Below are positions 8,638-18,197 of a stretch of DNA of 64,000 nucleotides, piece after piece. Made by a program: the position numbers and the translations under genes. Under the pieces are notes generated by a model. That model was given only the letters and a program-made list of their open reading frames with translations, made no database searches and was not told the DNA's origin. The first letter of the stretch is position 1; each line of letters opens with the position of its first letter. Location: NCBI RefSeq assembly GCF_001886695.1, contig NZ_CP018098.1, positions 165,923 to 229,922 of the forward strand, given 5' to 3'. Source of the stretch: Aurantiacibacter gangjinensis (GTDB lineage Bacteria > Pseudomonadota > Alphaproteobacteria > Sphingomonadales > Sphingomonadaceae).

Positions 8638-9633
8638 GTGGTGACAAAGCCCATGGGAAAATCGCTCGGCGTGCAGCCTGTTCACAATGCGTCGCGCCGC
8701 AGGTTACTCCTATCCGGCTTGGGCGCAGGACTCGCGCTAACCAACGCCGGCGCTCTGCAGGCATCTGTGACCACAGAACATTCCGCGCTGCCATTCGCTC
8801 TGCCCGCAACCCCGCGAGAACGTATTGCCGGCCTCATGCGATTGTCGGCTGGTATCGGCACGACCAGCGCCTATTCAAATGAGGGCATCATATACGGGCG
8901 CAGCCCCGGCAGCCTGCTCCGGCCCCTGTTCGGCTTCGTCACCGTACTGGAAATCCGCAGCGAGCAGACAGGGCCGGGCGAATATGTGACGGTACAGAAG
9001 GAGGCGATGGTCTGCATTGACATCGCCACGCGCCAGCCGCTGACCGAGTGGCATAATCCCTATATCGACAGGACCATCGTGCCGCTGGGATATGTGTCTC
9101 CCGACAATCGCTACTATTTCAGCGAGCAGGGCTCTTACATGCGCTCTGCCCTGCCCGATGATCAGGCGCAGCGCCGGCTTGCCGAATTGGGCGTGCCGCA
9201 GCAATCCTGGCATCGGTCGAGCGAAGACGTGTGGGTGACAGAGAGGCGCTACAACCGCTTTCCATCCGCAATCGGCGAAGAAGAATTCCCTGAGGCGTAT
9301 GCCGGGGAAATCCGGGAAAGCGTAGACATCCTTACATACCGAGGCCGAATTGCCGATTTCGCCGACCCGGACATGGATAGCGTGCCCTCCACAATCACCA
9401 TGATGGCCGATACGCCATGGCCGCTCTGGATGATGATGGGGCGCCGGGCGGGCGGCACCGTTTGGCACGGCTTCGGTGGCAAATACGGATCGCTATCGAA
9501 CATGGCGACTGCGACCCGCGCGCCGATTGAGGCCGCTTACCCCGGTTTCCTGGACGATCCCTGGGGCTTCCCCGCAGAGGCATACGGCACGGCAGCGCAG
9601 ATGCGCCGTCTGCGTGCGGAGGGCCGAATGTAA
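8638..9633 (+). CDS. DUF1838 family protein with Tat-type signal
   Basis: A 331-aa exported protein of the uncharacterised DUF1838 family, judged from overall sequence resemblance. The start is taken as GTG 8638 (GTG 8641 or ATG 8653 also possible), placed after GGAGAGG at 8627; longer upstream extension to 8524 is not protein-like. Residues about 20-45 hold a twin-arginine-like signal (NASRRRLLLSGLGAG), suggesting export of a folded protein. The body is rich in aromatic residues (WHNPYIDR, MADTPWPLWMMMGRRAGG). Its stop overlaps the next gene's start by one base (TAATG), so the two are translationally coupled. Catalytic function is not known to me. Confidence 0.8.
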   Translation: MVTKPMGKSLGVQPVHNASRRRLLLSGLGAGLALTNAGALQASVTTEHSALPFALPATPRERIAGLMRLSAGIGTTSAYSNEGIIYGRSPGSLLRPLFGFVTVLEIRSEQTGPGEYVTVQKEAMVCIDIATRQPLTEWHNPYIDRTIVPLGYVSPDNRYYFSEQGSYMRSALPDDQAQRRLAELGVPQQSWHRSSEDVWVTERRYNRFPSAIGEEEFPEAYAGEIRESVDILTYRGRIADFADPDMDSVPSTITMMADTPWPLWMMMGRRAGGTVWHGFGGKYGSLSNMATATRAPIEAAYPGFLDDPWGFPAEAYGTAAQMRRLRAEGRM

Positions 9634-11048
9634 TGATGGACGACAACGAATCCGGTATCAGTCGCAGGCAGGCGCTTGTCGGCGGTGCGGGGCTGGCAGC
9701 AGCGTCTGCTTGCCTCCCTGCCGCAGCGGCCAAAGCAAGCGAACACGCGTCGGCATCTGCCGACGCGCTCAGCGTGTCGCCGCCGGATCTCGATTTTCTG
9801 CGCACGGATGCGTTGATGGACGCAGATCGATTGCGCTTCCTGATGCGAGAAGCGGGGCTCGACGCGCTCATCGTGACGCAGCCGGCAAACGTATTCTATC
9901 TTACCAATCATTGGCCGCAGCTCGACCGAATGGGCTTCGATGGCAGTGGCATCGCCATCCTCTGCGCCGATCCGGCCCGGCCATTGACCGTGGTGATGCA
10001 CGCGTTTCTATATTACTACACCCATACGCCGGAATCCGAATTTTCCGATCGCGAGATTTTTACCTATACCAATCCCATCGGCGCACCTGAAGTGGAAGGG
10101 GAAGAGCCTCCGTCCGCCGAAGCGCGCGTCATGGAAGTGGCCGATGGCGGTACGCTTACCTCCCTAGACCGCCATCGGCTGCTGATGTTCGGGCGTACCC
10201 AGCCACCGAGCGCTGACGCCACATGGGCAATGCGCAAAGCGCTCCACTCCTTGGGGGTATGGCAAGGCCGGGTCGGCATCGATCATCTCGGACTCGAAGC
10301 CGGCCTTCGCGCCCGCGGCTTCGAAGGTGACATAACGAGCCAGGGTCAGGATATCGTGCGAACGGCGCGGCTGACCAAATCGCCGACCGAGATCCGGATG
10401 ATGCGACTGGCATCTGAACGCAATGTGGCAGCAGCGATAACAGCAGCACGCAGCGCTCGCGAACTTGGCAGTGCACGTGCGCTGCGATCGGCCTTCTTCG
10501 GCGAGGCAGGACGCCGTGGCAATGCCGGCGTTTTCATGGTCATCGCCGGCACATCGACGGAAGCGCTGGATCGCGAATTCACCGATGGCATGTCCGTTTC
10601 CATCGATTGCGTCAGCACCTGCCGCTTCTATCATGGCGATTTCGGACGCACCATCTTCATCGGCGAGCCGCCCCGTACCGTTCAGCGGGCAGCCAGTGCC
10701 GTATCGACGGCATGGAGCGAAATTCGCGAGCAGCTTCGTCCCGGTATGCGTTTTTCCGAAATACCTCGCATAGGGCGCGCTACCCTCGATCGTCTGGGCG
10801 TCGATCTCAATGTCAGCTTCAGGCCGCATAGCGTGGGCCTGTTCCACACCGATCAGCCGGCAACGTCTCTTTTGACCCCGGCAGCACCGCCCGATCTGGT
10901 CCTGCAGGAAAACATGACGCTGAGCGTCGACTGCCCGGTGTTTCTCGCTGGGTTGGGCGGCACCATCCACCTTGAAGATTTGATGTTGATTAGAGACGGA
11001 CGCGCGGAAGCGATTCACGACGTGCCTCCGCCTGTTATTACAGTTTAG
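9633..11048 (+). CDS. M24-family metallopeptidase-like protein (Xaa-Pro aminopeptidase / creatinase fold), Tat-exported
   Basis: A 471-aa protein probably acting in the periplasm: ISRRQALVGG near the start is a twin-arginine signal. Residues 50-200 resemble the creatinase N-terminal domain (MREAGLDALIVTQPANVFYLTN). The C-terminal pita-bread domain carries metal-ligand positions SIDCV (Asp), HGDFGRT (Asp), PHSVGLFH (His) and HLEDL (Glu). At the fourth ligand position, normally Glu in a xEPG motif, the sequence reads SVDCPV, so Asp may replace Glu. It could hydrolyse prolyl dipeptides, creatine-like compounds or other amides; the unusual ligand leaves activity uncertain. It is in an operon with the DUF1838 gene and two more exported proteins. 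Confidence 0.85.
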   Translation: MMDDNESGISRRQALVGGAGLAAASACLPAAAAKASEHASASADALSVSPPDLDFLRTDALMDADRLRFLMREAGLDALIVTQPANVFYLTNHWPQLDRMGFDGSGIAILCADPARPLTVVMHAFLYYYTHTPESEFSDREIFTYTNPIGAPEVEGEEPPSAEARVMEVADGGTLTSLDRHRLLMFGRTQPPSADATWAMRKALHSLGVWQGRVGIDHLGLEAGLRARGFEGDITSQGQDIVRTARLTKSPTEIRMMRLASERNVAAAITAARSARELGSARALRSAFFGEAGRRGNAGVFMVIAGTSTEALDREFTDGMSVSIDCVSTCRFYHGDFGRTIFIGEPPRTVQRAASAVSTAWSEIREQLRPGMRFSEIPRIGRATLDRLGVDLNVSFRPHSVGLFHTDQPATSLLTPAAPPDLVLQENMTLSVDCPVFLAGLGGTIHLEDLMLIRDGRAEAIHDVPPPVITV

Positions 11049-11059
11049 GAGAGCAGAGG

Positions 11060-12154
11060 ATGCGTATCGTAGGTGTAATTGCCGTGGCGGCCGCGCTCGC
11101 TTCGCAACCGGCATCGGCGCAGGCCGGTGATGCGGGGCAAGAGATTTCGAACGAAGATGCGCGTGCAGACCGCGAGGCGGTGCGTGCAGTTGGAGAGACG
11201 TGGCGTCAGCTTTATCGCGATGGTCGATTCTCGGAGATTCCCGATCTTTACACGGTCGACACGCTGGTGATGCCGCGCGGTCGACCAGCGATAGTCGGGC
11301 GTGATGGGATGCGCCGCGCCATCGGCGGCCTTGCCGCAGGACGCCGCGTGGAAATCGATGTGCGCGAACGAGAACTGACCCTGCTGGGCGATTATGCCAT
11401 TTTCGTAGGTGACTTCACGGTTACCTACACACCGCCCGAGGACGATCAGCGGCCCGATGTTACCGAAGAAGGCCGTTCACTGGTGGTGTTTCGCCGCGAC
11501 GATGACGGTACTTGGCGCATTCATCGCGATATGGATTCGCCGGCTCCGCCACGCGATGCATCTGCGTCGGCGGGCGCGGCCATGCAGTCGCAATATGCCG
11601 GCAGCATCGCATGGGACGGGCAGGATCGAAACGACGTTACGCAGTGCGACATTCTGGCGTCCAGCCGGTATGATCGACAACGTCTGGCTGCTCCGCGCGC
11701 GCGCGCAGAGATCGATGTGCCTGCGGCCATCACACAGTGCCTGGCCGATCTGGAGCGCTATCCTGACGATCCGCGCATCCATTTTCATCTCGGCAGGCTC
11801 TACGGATATTCAGGCGATCGCGATCTGTCGTTTGCGCAGCGTCAGGCCGCCGCCCGCGCAGGGAATCACAATGCGATCTTCCTGCTCGGCTATCTCAATT
11901 GGCTCTCGGCAGACGATGATGCCGCCAAGTGCAGCGCCGCAGCCGATATGCGACTTGCCGCCGACCGCGGTAACTATTCCGCCCAGGTAACCTACAGCGC
12001 ATTTCAGCTGGAAGGTGCGCTGGAGGATTGCGGAGCAACTGCACAGGCTCCGGTTGACTCCTATCTGAACGCAGCCGAGGGCTCGGCTGACGGATACTTC
12101 GAAAGACTTCTTGTCTCGCATCTGAAGGCGACGTCGGAAGGGGGGAACGAATGA
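11060..12154 (+). CDS. Exported NTF2/SnoaL-like domain fused to a Sel1/TPR-like repeat region
   Basis: A 364-aa protein with a cleavable signal peptide (ends ASAQA, about residue 22). Residues 35-165 look like a DUF4440/SnoaL-type NTF2 fold (WRQLYRDGRFSEIPDLY through GTWRIHRDM). Residues 210-340 hold helical repeat sequence with Sel1/TPR flavour (FHLGRLYGYSGDRDLSFAQRQAAARAGNHNAIFLLGYL). The combination suggests a scaffold or ligand-binding role rather than a classical enzyme. AGGAGAGCAGAGG precedes the ATG, 11 bases after the M24 gene, and its 3' end overlaps the next start by four bases. Function unknown. Confidence 0.75.
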   Translation: MRIVGVIAVAAALASQPASAQAGDAGQEISNEDARADREAVRAVGETWRQLYRDGRFSEIPDLYTVDTLVMPRGRPAIVGRDGMRRAIGGLAAGRRVEIDVRERELTLLGDYAIFVGDFTVTYTPPEDDQRPDVTEEGRSLVVFRRDDDGTWRIHRDMDSPAPPRDASASAGAAMQSQYAGSIAWDGQDRNDVTQCDILASSRYDRQRLAAPRARAEIDVPAAITQCLADLERYPDDPRIHFHLGRLYGYSGDRDLSFAQRQAAARAGNHNAIFLLGYLNWLSADDDAAKCSAAADMRLAADRGNYSAQVTYSAFQLEGALEDCGATAQAPVDSYLNAAEGSADGYFERLLVSHLKATSEGGNE

Positions 12155-12714
12155 TGCGGATTCCGGCTATTTTCGCAGCTGCTGGTCTGGCCGCATCGAC
12201 ACTCACGGCCTGCACTGTTGACCAGGCCAGGTCACCAGAACCGCTTGCCCAAATCGATCCTACCGCGCTGCGCAGCACGATGGTAGAGCAGATGGAAGGT
12301 GAATGGGTCGGCACCTTCCGTCGTTTCGGCCCCGATGGGCTACTTCAGTCCGAGTTGCCGTCGCGCATAATCGTGCGCTTCCCTGCAAACGATGCGCGCG
12401 GAGAATATCACCAGACCAACATCTTGACGCTGGAAACTGGCGAGGAACAACGCGTCGACAGTTTTGGACGTTGGGATGACAATGTGTTGCGCTTCACCAA
12501 TGAACGGCTCGAAGGCAGCTATTTTCTGCTGCCCGAAGATCCGACCGGGCGTACGAGCGTGCTATTGATGCGCTTCACCGACGGGTCGGGGCTGGAGATT
12601 TCCGAGATTATCACGCTGTCTGCGGATGGCCAGCAGCGACACAGGGTGGCGCAGTTCTTTCGCAACGGCGATCTGCTGCGCCGTACGCTGGTAGATGAAG
12701 CAAGGGCACGCTGA
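12151..12714 (+). CDS. Putative lipoprotein, last gene of the export operon
   Basis: A 187-aa protein with a lipobox (LTAC, cysteine about residue 21). The mature part is beta-rich with conserved-looking motifs (EGEWVGTFRRFGPDGLL, GRWDDNVLRF), reminiscent of lipocalin-like DUF3598-type domains, though I cannot assign a family. ATGA overlap with the preceding gene shows coupling. Context suggests that it works with the exported DUF1838, M24-like and NTF2-repeat proteins at the envelope. Confidence 0.7.
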   Translation: MMRIPAIFAAAGLAASTLTACTVDQARSPEPLAQIDPTALRSTMVEQMEGEWVGTFRRFGPDGLLQSELPSRIIVRFPANDARGEYHQTNILTLETGEEQRVDSFGRWDDNVLRFTNERLEGSYFLLPEDPTGRTSVLLMRFTDGSGLEISEIITLSADGQQRHRVAQFFRNGDLLRRTLVDEARAR

Positions 12715-12853
12715 GAATTAATTACGTCAAGGTTTTCGATTACCTTGAGATGAAGACTTTTATAAAAGTCTATTAAAAATCAAGCAATCGCTTCAACAAG
12801 GAAAAGCATGTTAATGATGAATTTCATCTGAAGCTGCATCTTCTTACACGACT
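12715..12853. other. AT-rich junction with two small hairpins
   Basis: About 140 bases with markedly lower GC than the surroundings. It contains CAAGGT/ACCTTG arms (12728-12747) and an 18-base palindrome, AGACTTTTATAAAAGTCT (12754-12771), which could end transcription of the operon. The shift in base composition just before a truncated gene suggests a rearrangement point. Confidence 0.5.
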
Positions 12854-13072
12854 ATGCAGCCTGATCTTCTCACCGCAGCATATCCATTTGATCAGAACAG
12901 GTTGGAAGTTTTAGATACCACCGACGCCATCCAGGTCTATGCCGACGCGATCAACATCAACGGAGCCGGGGAAGAGCGCTTCTTCCGCGGCGGCGGGCTG
13001 ACCGGGCCGGTCTATAACGGCAATGAGCAGTACGGTGCGACCTACCAGCTGGGAGCGCGCATCCGCTTCTGA
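12854..13072 (+). pseudogene. C-terminal fragment of a TonB-dependent receptor
   Basis: The 72-codon frame ends like an outer-membrane receptor: YNGNEQYGATYQLGARIRF with a terminal Phe, preceded by a plausible last barrel loop (ININGAGEERFFRGGG). Signal peptide, plug and nearly all of the barrel are missing. The homologous part probably begins near 12909; the first codons overlap the AT-rich junction. It is followed by its own hairpin at 13090-13124. It is most likely the leftover of a deletion. Confidence 0.65.
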
Positions 13073-13089
13073 TGACCAAGTATGATCGA

Positions 13090-13124
13090 ATGATTGGCGG
13101 CGCTCTGTGGGTGTCGCCAATCAT
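13090..13124 (+). terminator. Hairpin after the receptor fragment
   Basis: Ten-base stem ATGATTGGCG / CGCCAATCAT around a 15-base loop, 18 bases after the fragment's stop and followed by CGCTTT. Probably the original terminator of the deleted receptor gene; the T-run is weak. Confidence 0.5.
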
Positions 13125-13275
13125 CGCTTTGCGCGCAGCGAGCTTTTGTTATGAGCCACTGTGCATGAGACATGTCGAGGACACGATAGAGCAGCGTGCT
13201 CGGCTAAGCGGCAGCGCCGTACTCGCGAGGGAAAAAGGCTAGGCGAATGAAACCGACGGCACGGGACACCGCGGA

Positions 13276-14817
13276 ATGACACCTGTGACAGCGTTGCAGA
13301 AGGACAAGGGCGGGCTTTCCAAACGGCGTGTGATCGGATTGATCGCCGGGCCGGCGGCATTTCTTGCAATCCATCTCATCGGTGTGCCGGCAGGTCTCGA
13401 AGCAATGTATGCGGACCCGGCGGCGGACGATTTGCCGGGCTCGCCCCTGCAAGCATGGACTGTCTTCTCGCTGCTCGTCTTGATGGCGATCTGGTGGGTG
13501 AGCGAAGCCATCCCCATCGCTGTTACCGCGCTGCTTCCCATGGTTGTGCTGCCCGTTGGACAGGTGGCCCCGCTCGCCGATGTGGCCGGCGCTTACCTGC
13601 ATCCGATCGTTGTGCTTCTGCTTGGCGGTTTCATCATCGCCAAGGCAATCGAGCGATGGGGTCTGCACGAACGGATCGCGCTTGGCACGCTGTCGCATTT
13701 CGGCGGCAGGCGGAAAGCGCTTCTGGCCGGCTTCATGGCGACCGCCGCTTTGCTGTCCATGTGGATTTCCAACACCGCCACGGCCATCATGCTTGTGCCC
13801 ATCGCGCTGTCCATCGCGGTGACCCTTGCCGACGACGATGAAGAGAATGCCGGTCGCTTCACGATCCTCCTGCTGCTCGGCATTGCGTGGGCATGTTCGA
13901 TAGGCGGGCTCGGCACCTATATCGGCACGCCGACCAACCTCCTGGTGAAGGACGCGGTCGAGCGGAGCACGGGCGAGGAGATCGGCTTCGTCACCTGGAT
14001 GGCGCTGGGCGTTCCGGCCGTCCTCGTTCTCGTCCCATTGGCATGGTGGCTGCTATCGCGCTTCGAGGGCGCAAAGTCCGATGTGTCGCAGGATACGGCG
14101 GACAAGGTCGCGGGAATGATCGACCGGAAGGTCGCGGCGCTCGGCCCGATGAGCGTGGCGGAAAAGCGCGTCATCGGCATGTTCGCATTCATCGCCTCGC
14201 TCTGGATATTCGGCATTCCGCTGCGCGAACTCGAGATCGGCGGCGTCCAGCCACTGTCCGGTCTGTCCGACAGCGTGGCGGCCATTATCGGCGTGGTGCT
14301 GTGCTTCCTTATCCCGGCAGGAGACCGGTCCGATCGGGCTGCAAGGCTGCTCGACTGGAAGACGGCCGAATCCATCCCCTGGGGCGTGGTGCTGCTGTTC
14401 GGCGGCGGCATGGCGCTGGCCGGAGCGATGCGGTATTCCGGAATGAGCGCATGGCTGGGCGGCGAGCTTGCCATCATCGGTACCTTGCCAGTCATCCTGC
14501 TGATCGCGCTGGTCACCTTGCTCATCATCTTTCTGACAGAAATCACCTCCAACGTCGCTACGGCGGCAGCGACCATGCCGGTGCTGATCGCCGTGGGCGA
14601 AGCGAGCGACATCGATGTCGCGCTGCTCGCCGCGCCGGTTGCGCTTGCGGCAAGCTGCGCCTTCATGCTGCCCATGGCGACGGGGCCGAATGCGGTGATC
14701 TATGCCAGCGGCAAGATTTCGCTGGAGCAGATGGCGAGGGCCGGGTTCCGCCTGAATCTGCTGGCGAGCGTGGCGATCATCGCGCTGTCCTATTTCCTGG
14801 CACCGCTGGTCTTCTAG
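13276..14817 (+). CDS. DASS/SLC13-type sodium-coupled anion transporter
   Basis: A 513-aa inner-membrane carrier of the divalent anion:sodium symporter family, importing dicarboxylates or sulfate. Many hydrophobic helices run throughout. Both family Ser-Asn-Thr-type signature motifs are visible: WISNTATAIM (about residue 175) and EITSNVATAA (about 425), with LGTYIGTPTNLL after the first. The second motif reads SNV instead of SNT, which is common. WWVSEAIPIAVTALLP near residue 75 is also typical. Substrate cannot be decided from sequence. It is transcribed alone, convergent with dnaE2. Confidence 0.9.
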   Translation: MTPVTALQKDKGGLSKRRVIGLIAGPAAFLAIHLIGVPAGLEAMYADPAADDLPGSPLQAWTVFSLLVLMAIWWVSEAIPIAVTALLPMVVLPVGQVAPLADVAGAYLHPIVVLLLGGFIIAKAIERWGLHERIALGTLSHFGGRRKALLAGFMATAALLSMWISNTATAIMLVPIALSIAVTLADDDEENAGRFTILLLLGIAWACSIGGLGTYIGTPTNLLVKDAVERSTGEEIGFVTWMALGVPAVLVLVPLAWWLLSRFEGAKSDVSQDTADKVAGMIDRKVAALGPMSVAEKRVIGMFAFIASLWIFGIPLRELEIGGVQPLSGLSDSVAAIIGVVLCFLIPAGDRSDRAARLLDWKTAESIPWGVVLLFGGGMALAGAMRYSGMSAWLGGELAIIGTLPVILLIALVTLLIIFLTEITSNVATAAATMPVLIAVGEASDIDVALLAAPVALAASCAFMLPMATGPNAVIYASGKISLEQMARAGFRLNLLASVAIIALSYFLAPLVF

Positions 14818-14834
14818 CGACACCTTGCCAAGGG

Positions 14835-17800
14835 TCAGTGGAAGTCGCGCGAGCGCGGGATGACGCTGACATCGCGCGGGTGGCGACCCGTGTTCGATGG
14901 CCATGATCCCTGCAGCGGTTTTACCACGTGGTCGGCGCGGGCGAGATCGGGTTTGAGCATGTCGTCCGACAGCAGCGACAGCTTGGCCGTATCGTCGTGC
15001 ATCTCGCGCGCGACGACATGGATCACATCCTCGTCCATCTGCACCGTGCCGTGCACGCGCATCAGCCGCGCGCCCATGATAACCTTGCGATTGGCCTCCA
15101 TCGCATCGGGCCAGACGACCAGATTGATGACCCCGCTTTCATCCTCCAGCGTGATGAACACCACGCCCTTGGCGCTGCCAGGCCGCTGGCGGATCAGCAC
15201 GACGCCCGCCACCGATACGCGCTGGTTGAACCGGCAGGCGCGAAGGTCCGCCGCGCGGGTGAAGCCGCGCGCGGTATAATGTTCGCGCAGAAAGCCCATC
15301 GGGTGCCCCTTCAGCGACAGGCGCGTGGTCTGGTAATCGGCGACGACATGTTCGCTCAGCGGCATGGCGGGCAGCAATACAGGCACATCCTCGCCCTCGT
15401 CACGGGCATCGGCATGGGTGAATAGCGGCAGGTCGGGCGCGTTCTTCAGCGCGCGCGCATCCCACAGCGCATCGCGGCGATCCTTGCCCATGGAGCGGAA
15501 GGCATCGGCCGCGGCCAGCAGGTTGATCGGTCTTGTGCCCAGCCGCGCCCTGGTGCGCAGTGCTTCGACATCGGCAAAAGGCGATGTGCGCGCGGATAGC
15601 AGCTTTGCCGCGTCAACTTCCGCCAACCCGTCCACCTGCCGCAGGCCGAGGCGCAGCACCAGTTGCCGCTGGCCATCCACCATTTGCCATTCCACCGTAT
15701 TGTCCCAGTCCGACATATTCACATCGGGGGCCAGCACCTTCACCCCGTGCTCTCGCGCATCGCGCACGATCTGTGCCGGGGCGTAAAAGCCCATGGGCTG
15801 CGAATTGAGGAGGCCGCAGGCGAAGATCGCCGGGTGGTAATGCTTGATCCAGCTCGACACGTAGACGAGGTGGGCAAAGCTTGCTGCGTGGCTTTCGGGA
15901 AAGCCGTATTCGCCGAACCCTTCGATCTGGCTGAAGCAGCGGGCGGCAAAATCGGGATCGTAGCCGCGTTCGATCATGCGGCCGACCATTCTTTCCTTGT
16001 GCTCCGATACACCGCCGCGATTGCGGAATGTCGCCATCGCGCGGCGCAACTGGTTCGCCTCCCGCGGGCTGAAGCGCGCCGCGACCATGGCGATCTTCAT
16101 CGCCTGTTCCTGAAAGATCGGCACGCCCAGCGTGCGTTTCAGAATATTGCGCAATTCGTCCGGTGGGCCATGCTCGGGCGCGGGTTCAGGGTAGAACGGC
16201 TCCTCTCGTCCCTTGCGCCGCTTGAGATAGGGGTGGACCATATCGCCCTGGATCGGCCCGGGTCGCACGATGGCAACCTGGATCACGAGGTCGTAAAACG
16301 TCTTCGGCCGCAGGCGTGGCAGCATGTTCATCTGCGCGCGGCTTTCCACCTGGAACACGCCCAGCGAATCGCCCCTTTGCAGCATGGCGTAGACGTTCTG
16401 GTCCTCCTGCTCGATGCTGGCGAGCGTGTGGGTCTCGCCGCAATGGGCCTGCAGCAGATCGAAGCATTTGCGGATGCAGGTGAGCATGCCGAGCGCCAGC
16501 ACATCGATCTTCATGATGCCCAGCGCATCGATATCGTCCTTGTCCCATTCGATGAAACTGCGATCGGGCATGGCGCCATTGCCGATGGGCACGACCTGCG
16601 TCAGCGGGCTGCGGGTGAGGATGAAGCCGCCGACATGCTGGCCCAGATGGCGCGGCTTGCCGATCAGCTGGTTGGCCAGCGCGATCACACGGCGCAGATG
16701 CGGGTCCGACAGGTCCAGCCCGGCCTCGCTCTCGGCGCGCTCCTCGTTCACTTCGGAGCCCCAGCTGCCCCATACCGTTTTCGCCATGGCGCCGGTTACA
16801 TCTTCGGACAGGCCCATCACCTTGCCCACTTCGCGGATCGCCATGCGCGGGCGGTAATGGACGATGGTTGCGCACAGGCCGGCACGTTCGCGCCCGTAAT
16901 GCTCGTAAATGTGCTGGATCACTTCCTCGCGCCGCTCATGCTCGAAATCGACGTCGATATCGGGCGGCTCCTTGCGCTCTTCGGAGATGAAGCGTTCGAA
17001 CAGCAGATCGGTCGTCGCCGGGTCGACGGCAGTGATTTCGAGGCAATAGCAGACCGCGCTGTTGGCCGCAGAGCCGCGCCCCTGGCACAATATGCCCAGC
17101 GAGCGGGCATGCTGCACGATATCGTAGATGGTGATGAAATAGCGCGCGATATCCATCTTCGCGATCAGATGCAGTTCGCGCGCAATGGCTGCATGGACCT
17201 TTTCCGGAATGCCATCGGGGTAGCGTTTTGTCGCCCCTTCCCATGAAAGTTTCGCCAGGTGGTCATCCGGCGTGGTGCCGGGCGCCAGGTCGAGATCGGG
17301 ATATTCGTATTGCAGGTCGCCAAGGTCGAAGCCGATGCTGTCTGCAATGGCGCGGGTTTCGGCAATGGCATGCGGCCATTCGGCAAACAGGCGCTGCATC
17401 TCCTGCGGTGGTTTGAGGTGCCGCTCGCCATTCTGTTCCAGCAGGGCGCCGGCATCGGCAATCGTGCATTTCTCCCGGATGCACGCCATCACGTCGGCCA
17501 GCGGACGGCTGGCGGGTTCATGATAAAGCACATCGTTGGTGGCGACGATTTGCAGGCGATGCGCCCGCGCCAGCGCGTCCAGCCGGTTGATGCGCGCCCG
17601 GTCGTCTCCGCGATAGAGGCGGCTTGCCGCGATGTGCGACAGGGCCGGCATGTCTCGCACCAAAGCAGGCAGATCATGCGCAAAGCCATCCAGATCTTCC
17701 GGCGGAAGGGCGATCAGCACCATGTCCTGCGGCGACTGGCCGACCGCACCTGCCACCATCTCCAGCGTCAGGTCGCAGGCATCCTTATCCTGCCATTTGC

Positions 17801-18191
17801 CATCCACGCTCCGCATCTTGGCGGCGGACAGCATGGCGGTGAGGCGGCCATAACCTTCGCGCGTGCGCGGATAGGCGAGGAATTCGCGCTGCGGCTGCCC
17901 GTCATGCACCATGGTAACGAGGCGGCAGCCGACCAGCGGGCGCTGGCGGATATTGCGCATCTCGGTCCAGTGCCGCACCGCGCCCGCCATGGAATTGCGA
18001 TCCGCAATGCCCAGCGTATCGTAGCCCATCGCATAGGCGGTGACGGCGTAATCGACTGCATCGGATGCCCCGCGCAGGAAGGAAAAGCAGCTGGCCAGGC
18101 CCAGCTCTACATAGGGGGAGGGGGGCAGCGGGCTGCGGCTGCCATCGTCGAGGATCGTGCGCTTGTCGGGTGTGAGCGGAGCATCGGGCAT
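14835..18191 (-). CDS. dnaE2: Error-prone DNA polymerase DnaE2
   Basis: An 1118-aa C-family polymerase that performs mutagenic translesion synthesis after DNA damage, together with ImuA and ImuB. The PHP domain is at the N-terminus (AYAMGYDTLGIADRNSMAGA), and the polymerase active-site motif PDIDVDFEHERREE is in the middle, with an OB-fold nucleic-acid-binding region near the C-terminus (VSVAGVVLIRQRPGSAKG). Size is normal for DnaE2 and shorter than replicative DnaE1. It starts six bases after the imuB stop, so both are cotranscribed from the LexA-box promoter upstream of imuA. Confidence 0.95.
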   Translation of the reverse strand: MPDAPLTPDKRTILDDGSRSPLPPSPYVELGLASCFSFLRGASDAVDYAVTAYAMGYDTLGIADRNSMAGAVRHWTEMRNIRQRPLVGCRLVTMVHDGQPQREFLAYPRTREGYGRLTAMLSAAKMRSVDGKWQDKDACDLTLEMVAGAVGQSPQDMVLIALPPEDLDGFAHDLPALVRDMPALSHIAASRLYRGDDRARINRLDALARAHRLQIVATNDVLYHEPASRPLADVMACIREKCTIADAGALLEQNGERHLKPPQEMQRLFAEWPHAIAETRAIADSIGFDLGDLQYEYPDLDLAPGTTPDDHLAKLSWEGATKRYPDGIPEKVHAAIARELHLIAKMDIARYFITIYDIVQHARSLGILCQGRGSAANSAVCYCLEITAVDPATTDLLFERFISEERKEPPDIDVDFEHERREEVIQHIYEHYGRERAGLCATIVHYRPRMAIREVGKVMGLSEDVTGAMAKTVWGSWGSEVNEERAESEAGLDLSDPHLRRVIALANQLIGKPRHLGQHVGGFILTRSPLTQVVPIGNGAMPDRSFIEWDKDDIDALGIMKIDVLALGMLTCIRKCFDLLQAHCGETHTLASIEQEDQNVYAMLQRGDSLGVFQVESRAQMNMLPRLRPKTFYDLVIQVAIVRPGPIQGDMVHPYLKRRKGREEPFYPEPAPEHGPPDELRNILKRTLGVPIFQEQAMKIAMVAARFSPREANQLRRAMATFRNRGGVSEHKERMVGRMIERGYDPDFAARCFSQIEGFGEYGFPESHAASFAHLVYVSSWIKHYHPAIFACGLLNSQPMGFYAPAQIVRDAREHGVKVLAPDVNMSDWDNTVEWQMVDGQRQLVLRLGLRQVDGLAEVDAAKLLSARTSPFADVEALRTRARLGTRPINLLAAADAFRSMGKDRRDALWDARALKNAPDLPLFTHADARDEGEDVPVLLPAMPLSEHVVADYQTTRLSLKGHPMGFLREHYTARGFTRAADLRACRFNQRVSVAGVVLIRQRPGSAKGVVFITLEDESGVINLVVWPDAMEANRKVIMGARLMRVHGTVQMDEDVIHVVAREMHDDTAKLSLLSDDMLKPDLARADHVVKPLQGSWPSNTGRHPRDVSVIPRSRDFH

Positions 18192-18197
18192 GGCGGC

